The notes under the pieces were generated by a model that did no database searches, had not been told where the DNA came from, and saw only the letters and a list, made by a program, of their open reading frames with translations. DNA of 64,000 bases from Deinococcus peraridilitoris DSM 19664 (GTDB lineage Bacteria; Deinococcota; Deinococci; Deinococcales; Deinococcaceae), in assembly GCF_000317835.1 (NCBI RefSeq), contig NC_019793.1:744001-808000 (forward strand), given 5' to 3'. Made by a program: the position numbers and the translations under genes. Shown here one piece after another: positions 57,622-64,000 of this stretch (its first letter is position 1; each line of letters begins with the position of its first letter).

Positions 57622-59976
57622 ATGAACCTGTTTTTGCGTCTTGTGCTGCTGCTGCTGGCCCTGGCCGTGGCCGCCGTGGTGGTTGCTGCGGGCGTCGCCG
57701 CCACTTTCGTATCGAAATGGGCCAGCGACATTCCCGACTACCGCCGCCTCGATTCATTGACGCTGGGCACCACCACCCGCGTCTACGCACGTGACCTGAG
57801 CCCCTTGGGCAGCCTCACGCCCGCACTCGCCGGTGGAGCGCGCATCAACCGCACGCTCGTCACCCTGGAAGAAATCAGCCCGTACATGATCGCGTCGGTG
57901 GTCACGAACGAGGACCGCCGCTTCTTCGAGCATTACGGCCTCGACCCGATCGGTATCTCGCGTGGCCTGAAAAAGACCCTCAACAACGAACGCGTCGAGG
58001 GCGGCTCGACCCTCACCAACCAGCTCGTGAAGCTGACGCTGCTCGACGATCTGGGCGGCGCGCGCACTCCCGAGCGCAAGGTCAAGGAGTGGCTGCTCTC
58101 GCTGCAGGTGGAACGCTCGTTTACCAAAGAGGAAATTCTCAACAACTATCTCAACGCCATTTACTGGGGCGATGGTGGGGCAGTCGAGCTGTTCGGTGTG
58201 CACGCTGCCGCGCGCGCTTACTTTGGCAAGCTTCCCCGCGACCTGAACCTCGCACAGAGCACCTACCTCGCCACGCTGGTGCCCTCACCCCGGCGCTATC
58301 TCGACTACAAAATCCAGCGCGGGTACATGCGCAGCCTGCTGGAGCGGATGGTGGAGGACGGCTGGGTGACGCGGGCGCAGGCCGACGCCGCCTGGCGTGA
58401 AAAACTGCAGCCCCGAGGCTGGAAGGTGACTTACGACGCTACCGGTAACGTCAAGAGTGCCGAGCTCGTCAACCGCAGTGCCACTTACCTGCGCGCCGTG
58501 ACGACGACACGCGCGCCGCACTTCATGCAGCAGGTCGAAAAGGAATTGATCGCGCGTTTCGGAGCCGAGCGCGTGTTCGGCTCCGGCGGACTGAACGTGT
58601 ACACCACCCTCGATCCGCAGGCGCAGTCGGCAGCGGAACTGGCCTCCCGGCAGGCCGTCGTACCACAGGGCGCGACGCTGGGCGCGGTGCTGCTCGATCC
58701 CTACACCGCCGAGGTGCTGGCCATGGTCGGTCAGAAGATCGAAGCAGGTCGCCCGCCGCCCGAGTGGAACAACGCCGTGCAGGGCAAGCGCCAGGTGGGC
58801 TCCTCGATCAAGCCGCTGCTCTACACCACTGCCCTCTCCACGGGCCTGACACAGCTGCACACCGAGGAGGACCGCCCGGTGAGTTTTCCGTGCTCGGGCT
58901 GCCCGGACGGTGAGTACAAACCGCAGAACTTCGGCGGAAAGTTTTACCACCGCGACATGACCCTGCGCGAAGCGCTCAACCGTTCGCTCAACATTCCCAC
59001 CCTGCGCCTGGCCGACCGCATCGGGCTGCCGACCTTTCGGGGCAAGCTGACCGAACTGGGTTTTACCCCCTCGCGTGACTCTGGGTTGTCGCTGGCCATT
59101 GGCACGCTCGAGACCACGCCGCTGATGATGGCTGCCGCCTACGCGCCCTTCGTGAACGGCGGCATCTGGAGACAACCACGTTATATCTCGCGCGTCACCA
59201 CGGTGTCCGGACAGGTACTGTATGACGCTGCCAACGAACGCCAGGCACAGCGGCGCGTCTGGAGCCCGCAGGTCGCTTACCTGGGGCTCGACATGCTGCT
59301 GGGGTACGTCAACGACTTCAGGCCCACCGAGGGTGGCTTCGGCTGGAAAGCCCGCATTCCCGGCTGGGAAGTGGGCGGCAAGACCGGCACCACGAACGAT
59401 GTGCGCGATCTGTGGTTCGTCGGCGCGACGCCCACTTACGTCGGCGCGGTGTGGGTCGGCAAGCAGGCAGGCGGCACGATGGGCGACAAGGATTACAGCG
59501 GCGAGGTGAACCCGCCCATCTGGCGCACCATGGTGATGGGCGCGCTGGCGGGCAAGCCACCTCGCCAGTTCACGGTACCGGACGGCATCATGTACGAAAC
59601 CGCTCCGTTCAAGCGCGACGTGCAGATCGCCCTGGTCGACCCGAATTATCAGGGCAAAACCACCGTGATCGAGCGGGACAACGAGCTGCCACAGCTGCGC
59701 GAAGCCAGCCCCCCGCCAAGCGACGCCACCGTCAAGGTCAACCTCGACCGCCGTACCGGGCGCCTCGCCACCGAATTCACGCCGCCCGAGTTCGTCATCG
59801 AACGCCGCGTGCGCCCCGAGGAGCTGCCCGGCTACGCTCCCGATCCCAATCCGCAACCCCTGCCGGACGACCTTCCCGCTTCACTCCCGGCAGCGGCTCC
59901 CAAGCCACCGACGGACAGCCCGGACGGGATTCCGCGTGCTCCACAGCTGCCGGCGCAGGCCGGGGGAAACTCGTGA
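57622..59976 (+). CDS. Class A penicillin-binding protein (transglycosylase/transpeptidase)
   Basis: 784 residues. N-terminal membrane anchor (about 5-30), GT51 glycosyltransferase with E97DRRFFEHYG and GGSTLTNQLVK, and transpeptidase with S394-S-I-K397, S455-L-N and K587-T-G-T. Polymerises and cross-links peptidoglycan. Pro/Asp-rich C-terminal tail (about 735-784). No clear ribosome site; GAGGA lies 11 bases upstream. Stop overlaps the next gene. Confidence 0.93.
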   Translation: MNLFLRLVLLLLALAVAAVVVAAGVAATFVSKWASDIPDYRRLDSLTLGTTTRVYARDLSPLGSLTPALAGGARINRTLVTLEEISPYMIASVVTNEDRRFFEHYGLDPIGISRGLKKTLNNERVEGGSTLTNQLVKLTLLDDLGGARTPERKVKEWLLSLQVERSFTKEEILNNYLNAIYWGDGGAVELFGVHAAARAYFGKLPRDLNLAQSTYLATLVPSPRRYLDYKIQRGYMRSLLERMVEDGWVTRAQADAAWREKLQPRGWKVTYDATGNVKSAELVNRSATYLRAVTTTRAPHFMQQVEKELIARFGAERVFGSGGLNVYTTLDPQAQSAAELASRQAVVPQGATLGAVLLDPYTAEVLAMVGQKIEAGRPPPEWNNAVQGKRQVGSSIKPLLYTTALSTGLTQLHTEEDRPVSFPCSGCPDGEYKPQNFGGKFYHRDMTLREALNRSLNIPTLRLADRIGLPTFRGKLTELGFTPSRDSGLSLAIGTLETTPLMMAAAYAPFVNGGIWRQPRYISRVTTVSGQVLYDAANERQAQRRVWSPQVAYLGLDMLLGYVNDFRPTEGGFGWKARIPGWEVGGKTGTTNDVRDLWFVGATPTYVGAVWVGKQAGGTMGDKDYSGEVNPPIWRTMVMGALAGKPPRQFTVPDGIMYETAPFKRDVQIALVDPNYQGKTTVIERDNELPQLREASPPPSDATVKVNLDRRTGRLATEFTPPEFVIERRVRPEELPGYAPDPNPQPLPDDLPASLPAAAPKPPTDSPDGIPRAPQLPAQAGGNS

Positions 59977-60371
59977 AGTGCCCGTCCGGCGGGCTGGCCC
60001 TGGGCCTGCTTCTCATGGCCAGCCCGGCCCTGGCGGTGCCCCGCCTGGGTGAAGCGCTGCCCCCTCATCCCTGGCAGACCCAGCGCGCCCCACTCGAACT
60101 GGTCGTCGTGTACAGCCACGACTGCGGAGACCTGGGCGCCCTTTGGAAGGACGTGCTGCAGGCAGGCGTGCCCGTGCGCGCGGTGAACGCCGAGGGCGTG
60201 ACCGCGCCCGCGCCTGGCGGGGTGAACGTCTGGCGCGGCGAAGACGCCACACGCTTTTCCCGGGAACTCCGGGTGCGCGTGTATCCCAGCATTCTGCTCG
60301 TACGCGAAGGCCGCATCCTCAGTCTTTGGGAGGGGACAATCGACCTGAAGGCCTTGCGCGAGCTGCTCTAA
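59973..60371 (+). CDS. Exported thioredoxin-fold protein with a single cysteine
   Basis: 132 residues. Signal peptide (about 1-22), then a compact thioredoxin-like domain ending VRVYPSILLVREGRILSLWEG with a cis-Pro-like YP. Only one active-site-region Cys is present: C51-G-D-L54 where CxxC would be. GTG start overlapping the PBP stop (GTGA), just upstream of ccdA. It may bind substrates or form mixed disulfides rather than act as a full reductase. Confidence 0.65.
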   Translation: MKCPSGGLALGLLLMASPALAVPRLGEALPPHPWQTQRAPLELVVVYSHDCGDLGALWKDVLQAGVPVRAVNAEGVTAPAPGGVNVWRGEDATRFSRELRVRVYPSILLVREGRILSLWEGTIDLKALRELL

Positions 60372-60380
60372 ACTGCCTTC

Positions 60381-61073
60381 ATGAATCCCGCGCAGGCGGA
60401 GGTCCTTCCGGCGCTCGGCATTGCTTTTGCCGCCGGGCTGCTGTCGTTTCTGTCGCCGTGCGTGCTGCCGCTGGTGCCGTCTTACCTGGGAGTATTGGGG
60501 GGCGGGCGCTCGCCGCTCGTGCGGGCACTTGGCTTCGTGATGGGGTTCGGCCTGGTGTTCATCGCGCTGGGCGCCACGGCCAGTTACCTCGGGGCGCTGC
60601 TGGCACCGCACAAGATCGTGCTGGGCCGCGCCGGAGCCATTCTCATCATCGCCTTCGGTCTCTTTATGCTGGGTCTGCGTCCGCGTGGCCTGATGCTCGA
60701 TTCACGCCGCATGCGGGGAGCTGAACGCTACGGAGCCGTGGTGCTGGGCGCCGCCTTTGCTTTCGGCTGGAGTCCCTGCCTCGGCCCGATTCTCGGCAGC
60801 ATTCTCAGCCTGGCAGCCAGCAGCGCCAACCTGCCGCGCGGCGTGAGTTTGCTGGGCGCCTACACCGTGGGGCTCGCCGTGCCGTTTCTGCTGGCCGCCC
60901 TGCTGTGGCGCCGGCTCAATCTGCGCGCCCTGTCCCGCCTGAGTCCGGTCTTCGAGAAGATCGGGGGCGCCATTCTGGTGGTAGTCGGTCTGCTGATCTT
61001 CTCAGGCGAGTTCACACGCCTGGCGGGCTTCTTTTTCGAAATCACCCCGGCGTGGCTGCGCCAATACCTGTGA
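60381..61073 (+). CDS. ccdA: Cytochrome c biogenesis protein CcdA
   Basis: 230 residues, six transmembrane helices with the two catalytic cysteines in SPCVLP (C27) and SPCLGP (C133). Moves reducing power across the membrane to keep apocytochrome cysteines reduced. TAAACT six bases before the ATG, overlapping the previous stop: leaderless start within the run. Stop overlaps ccmA (TGATG). Confidence 0.95.
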   Translation: MNPAQAEVLPALGIAFAAGLLSFLSPCVLPLVPSYLGVLGGGRSPLVRALGFVMGFGLVFIALGATASYLGALLAPHKIVLGRAGAILIIAFGLFMLGLRPRGLMLDSRRMRGAERYGAVVLGAAFAFGWSPCLGPILGSILSLAASSANLPRGVSLLGAYTVGLAVPFLLAALLWRRLNLRALSRLSPVFEKIGGAILVVVGLLIFSGEFTRLAGFFFEITPAWLRQYL

Positions 61074-61744
61074 TGCCCGCACCTGTGACGCCCGCACCTT
61101 GGACGCCCCAACCGGCAGTGCAGCTGCGCGGCCTGTGGTTGCGTCTCGGCCGCGATCTCGTGCTGCGTGACCTCGACCTCGACGTGGGCCAGGGCGAAGG
61201 GGTCGCGCTGCTCGGCGAGAACGGCGCTGGGAAAACAACCCTGCTGCGCCTGCTGGCTTCGGCCATCGGACCGACGCGCGGTGACGGGCGGATCTTCGGA
61301 TACGACCTGCGGGATCGGCGTGCCGTGCGCGAGCACGTGCACCTCCTGTCGCACGAAAGTGGCCTCTACCCCGACCTGACCCCAAGCGAGAATCTGCGTT
61401 TCGCCCTGCGTATGCACCGCCAGGAGGGGGATGTCCCTGGGGTACTGGGGCGGCTCCACCTGTCGGGCGCCGCGCACAAACGTGTACGTCACCTCAGTGC
61501 GGGCATGCGCAAACGGCTGGCGCTCGCCCGTCTGCTGATGCTCAGGCGTCCGCTGCTCCTCATCGACGAGCCCTTTGCCAACCTGGACGCCGCCGGACGC
61601 GAACTGGCCCTGGAGGTGCTGGGTGAGGTGCGCGCCGCCGGGTCGACCCTGATCGTCGCCGCGCACGAACCCGAGCTGACCGCGCGCGTCACCAACCGCA
61701 CCCTGCATCTGGCTCAGGGGAAACTGAGCGAGACGCAGCGGTGA
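61073..61744 (+). CDS. ccmA: Haem exporter ATP-binding protein CcmA
   Basis: 223 residues. Walker A GENGAGKTT near 47-55, signature LSAGMRKRLALARLL, Walker B LLLIDEPFANLD and AAHEPE. Smaller than transport ATPases, as usual for CcmA. ATG chosen at the TGATG overlap with ccdA. Confidence 0.93.
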   Translation: MPAPVTPAPWTPQPAVQLRGLWLRLGRDLVLRDLDLDVGQGEGVALLGENGAGKTTLLRLLASAIGPTRGDGRIFGYDLRDRRAVREHVHLLSHESGLYPDLTPSENLRFALRMHRQEGDVPGVLGRLHLSGAAHKRVRHLSAGMRKRLALARLLMLRRPLLLIDEPFANLDAAGRELALEVLGEVRAAGSTLIVAAHEPELTARVTNRTLHLAQGKLSETQR

Positions 61745-62418
61745 AAGCTGCCTGGAACATCGCCCTCAAAGACTGGCAGCTGGCCGGCCGGACGCGTGAC
61801 GTGCTGACGTCGACGGTGTTCTTCGCGGGCCTCCTGATGCTGATCCTCGCCTTCGCGCTGGGTCCGGAGAGACTGAGCGGGGCAGCTCCTGGCGTGCTGT
61901 GGAGCGCCCTGGCACTCTCGGCAGCCATCGCGGCAGGCCGTGCATTCGCCGCCGAGCAGGAAGCCGGGGCGCTCGAAACCCTGACGCTTTACCCGGCAGC
62001 GCACGAAGCGCTGTACCTGGGAAAGCTGCTGGGCACCCTGGCGCAGCTGCTGCTGCTGGCGCTGGTGATTGTGCCCGTGGCAGTCGTGATGCTGGGGCTG
62101 CGGCCCATGGAGGGCGCCCACGCCGCAGCCTGGCCGCTCCTGGCCCTGACGGTGCTGCTGGGCCTGATCGGTTTTGCCGCCACCAGCTGCTTTTACTCGG
62201 CGATCACCGTGAATCTACGGGCCCGCGAAGCGCTGTTGCCCGTGCTGGCTTTTCCGGTGATGGTGCCGGTGGTACTGGCGTCAGTGCGCGCGACACAGCT
62301 CATTCTGGAAAACGGGCTGGCAAGCGAATGGGGAGCGTGGCTGCAGTTCCTGGCGCTGTACGACCTCGCGTCGATTGTCGTGGCGTCGCTGCTGTTTCCC
62401 TACGCGCTCGAAGGCTGA
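61741..62418 (+). CDS. ccmB: Haem exporter permease CcmB
   Basis: 225 residues, six transmembrane helices, KDWQLAGRTRDVLTSTVFF opening and FAAEQEAGALETLTLYP loop typical of CcmB. GTG start overlapping the ccmA stop (GTGA). Confidence 0.93.
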   Translation: MKAAWNIALKDWQLAGRTRDVLTSTVFFAGLLMLILAFALGPERLSGAAPGVLWSALALSAAIAAGRAFAAEQEAGALETLTLYPAAHEALYLGKLLGTLAQLLLLALVIVPVAVVMLGLRPMEGAHAAAWPLLALTVLLGLIGFAATSCFYSAITVNLRAREALLPVLAFPVMVPVVLASVRATQLILENGLASEWGAWLQFLALYDLASIVVASLLFPYALEG

Positions 62419-62607
62419 GCAATCATCGCGTCCGTAGCCGCTCCCGGGTGCGGGATATTCGCACTTGGTTGGGGTGCGCTTTTGCGGCATGCTGTGACGA
62501 GATCGGCACCCGGTGTTGTCCAACCGTGCTGCCCGGAGGGAACTCCTGGCGCTTCAAGTCCTTCGCACATTACCCTTGGCTTCGTGCCTTCAGGAGACAA
62601 TACGATC

Positions 62608-63333
62608 ATGCGTGACCGCCTCACTCCTGTTCTCGGCCTGCTGACGCTGGCTGCGTTCGTGATCGGCCTGTACTTTGCTTTTACCTCACCGCCCGACGTG
62701 AACCAGGGGGACCTGGTGCGCATCATGTACCTGCACGTACCCAGCGCCTGGCTCTCCTACCTCGCTTACGGCGGTACCTTCGTGTTCGGCCTGGGTTACC
62801 TGCTCACCCGCCGGCGCCACCTCGACCGTCTCGCGGCCGCGTCGGCCGAGATCGGGTTGCTCTTCACGGCCCTCACCCTGCTGGGCGGCAGTCTGTGGGC
62901 GCGTCCCACCTGGGGCGCCTACTGGACCTGGGATCCGCGCCTCACCACCACCGCGCTGTCGCTGGTCATTTACGGCGGGTACTTTATCGTGCGCGGCCTG
63001 ATCGACGAACCCGACCGGCGGGCACGGGTCGCTTCGGTCATCGGGGTGATGGGAACGCTCTACATTCCGGTCAACTACATGAGCGTGTACTGGTGGCGCT
63101 CGATTCACCAGACCCCCACCGTGCAGCTGCTCGGCAAAACCCACCTGGCCGCCGATCCACGCATGCTCAGCGCGCTGTTCGTGATGCTGGGCGCCTTCAC
63201 GCTGCTGTACCTGCTGCTGCTGCGGCTGCGGGGCAAGCTGGCCGCGAAAGTCGAGGCGCGCGAAGAACACAGTTTTGCACGCATGCACGGCGAGACCCCG
63301 ACCAAGGCACTTCAGGAGGGATGGCGTGGATAA
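62608..63333 (+). CDS. ccmC: Haem lyase component CcmC
   Basis: 241 residues, six transmembrane helices, the WWD-type tryptophan-rich loop RPTWGAYWTWDPRLTT near 111-126 and two flanking histidines (YLHVPSAW, SIHQTP). Loads haem onto CcmE. ATG 62608 has AGGAGA 11 bases upstream; 190 bases of gap precede it. The end overlaps ccmD by eight bases. Confidence 0.94.
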   Translation: MRDRLTPVLGLLTLAAFVIGLYFAFTSPPDVNQGDLVRIMYLHVPSAWLSYLAYGGTFVFGLGYLLTRRRHLDRLAAASAEIGLLFTALTLLGGSLWARPTWGAYWTWDPRLTTTALSLVIYGGYFIVRGLIDEPDRRARVASVIGVMGTLYIPVNYMSVYWWRSIHQTPTVQLLGKTHLAADPRMLSALFVMLGAFTLLYLLLLRLRGKLAAKVEAREEHSFARMHGETPTKALQEGWRG

Positions 63334-63457
63334 CTTTGCTCCGTTTGTGTTGTGGGTGTACGGCACCACCGCGGTGGTGCTGGTGGGGTACCTCGGCTAC
63401 CTGTACACGGGCCTGCGGCGTGAAGGGCGCGATAAAGCGGGAGACGGGGAATCATGA
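63326..63457 (+). CDS. ccmD: CcmD small membrane protein
   Basis: 43 residues, one transmembrane helix and a basic C-terminus, as usual for CcmD. GTG start with CAGGAGGG five bases upstream, overlapping ccmC, and ATGA overlap with ccmE. Helps release holo-CcmE. Confidence 0.85.
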   Translation: MDNFAPFVLWVYGTTAVVLVGYLGYLYTGLRREGRDKAGDGES

Positions 63458-63927
63458 GCCGTCCCGAGCTGGGCGAACTGCCGCCGGCCAGACGCCGCAA
63501 GCGCGGCAAGGCGGGTTACCTGGTGGCGCTGATCGCCCTGCTGGGCGTGGTGGGGGCGATGCTGTACGGCAACCTCAGCAAAAGCCTGGTGTACTTCGTG
63601 ACGCCCACCGAGTACCGCAGCGCGCTGGCGCAGTACCAAGGAAAAACCCTGCGGCTGGGCGGCCTGGTGCAGGGTGAGCAGTACGACCCGCAGACGCAGC
63701 TGCTGCGCTTTACCATCACCGACGGCAGCGTGCATTACCCGGTGCAGTACCAGGGCGCCGTGCCGGAACTCTTCAAGGCCAATCAGGGGGTGGTGGTCGA
63801 GGGCAGGTTCACGGGCGACACCTTTCAGGCCCGCTCCCTGCTCGTCAAACACTCCGAGGAATACCGCGCCCCCGATGGTCCGGTCGATCAGGCAGACCTG
63901 AAAAAGCTGCTGCAGGATACCCGCTGA
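63454..63927 (+). CDS. ccmE: Haem chaperone CcmE
   Basis: 157 residues. N-terminal membrane anchor (about 20-40), OB-fold domain, and the haem-binding H133-x-x-x-Y137 in VKHSEEY. Carries haem to the CcmF lyase. Confidence 0.95.
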   Translation: MSRPELGELPPARRRKRGKAGYLVALIALLGVVGAMLYGNLSKSLVYFVTPTEYRSALAQYQGKTLRLGGLVQGEQYDPQTQLLRFTITDGSVHYPVQYQGAVPELFKANQGVVVEGRFTGDTFQARSLLVKHSEEYRAPDGPVDQADLKKLLQDTR

Positions 63928-64000
63928 CACCTCCGGGATGGGACATGTTGCTCTTCTGCCCGGCGCTAGTTTGAGGGAGAAGCGTTCATTCTCGTGAGTC
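63928..64000 (+). other. Window end; probable start region of the next ccm gene
   Basis: GAGGGAGAAG precedes a GTG at about 63994; by gene order this may be ccmF, but too little sequence is present. Confidence 0.3.

Noticed and set aside
58285..59856. A 523-codon open frame on the minus strand
   Set aside because: Antisense to the penicillin-binding protein, whose three catalytic motifs are intact.

Overview
The window looks like a high-G+C chromosome segment from a Deinococcus-type bacterium (Deinococcota). Evidence is the gene families present (LysM plus phosphodiester glycosidase protein, DUF4383 proteins, YebC, PSP1-domain protein, a one-piece cytochrome b with Rieske protein and single-haem cytochrome c, system I cytochrome c maturation). 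In addition, many genes have a TANNNT -10 hexamer only 5-10 bases before the start codon and no Shine-Dalgarno, the leaderless arrangement typical of this phylum. Species assignment is inference.

Layout. 0-19.4 kb is core-like: a LysM/glycosidase protein, a cold-shock protein, DUF4383/DUF99 genes, a metallo-beta-lactamase-fold hydrolase behind a short leader ORF, FKBP isomerase, an iron-type ABC transporter with a palindrome in its promoter, a CvpA-like protein, a NarL-type regulator, a class A beta-lactamase-like protein, the cytochrome bc genes, two tandem SGNH hydrolases, YebC and a PSP1 protein. At 19.4 kb a tRNA-Trp gene is followed by a decayed tyrosine integrase.

21-46.2 kb is an arabinan/arabinoside utilisation island in three divergent blocks: (i) GH51 (-); (ii) araB-araD-araA-GH43-dehydrogenase (+); (iii) GH43-lacI-GH51-small Cys-rich protein-GH127 (-) and, facing away, sugar-binding protein-two permeases-GH51-GH93-like-transketolase-transaldolase-GH27 (+). 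Only one GH43 carries a signal peptide. The inferred scheme is therefore: an exported arabinanase releases oligosaccharides, the ABC permease imports them, cytosolic GH51/GH43/GH93/GH127/GH27 enzymes release L-arabinose, AraA/B/D make xylulose-5-phosphate, and transketolase/transaldolase feed it to glycolysis. The ABC ATPase is absent and presumably shared. A 14-bp LacI-type operator, TGTTAnCGnTCACA, occurs in the two control regions (three copies) and predicts one local regulon. The third GH51 is broken by an 11-bp tandem duplication at its catalytic acid/base and the transaldolase by a one-base loss. An IS3-type remnant lies just beyond the island.

46.5-64 kb returns to core-like genes: kptA, an M23 peptidase, a glyoxalase II-like hydrolase, an IS4 element with 20-bp terminal repeats and a 9-bp target duplication, a PhoB/PhoR/PhoU/PstS-like set preceded by an 11-bp-phased triple repeat, an oxidoreductase and acyl-CoA ligase flanking palindromic sites, a CheY-like regulator, a class A penicillin-binding protein, and a thioredoxin-like/ccdA/ccmABCDE cytochrome c maturation run that continues past the window end.
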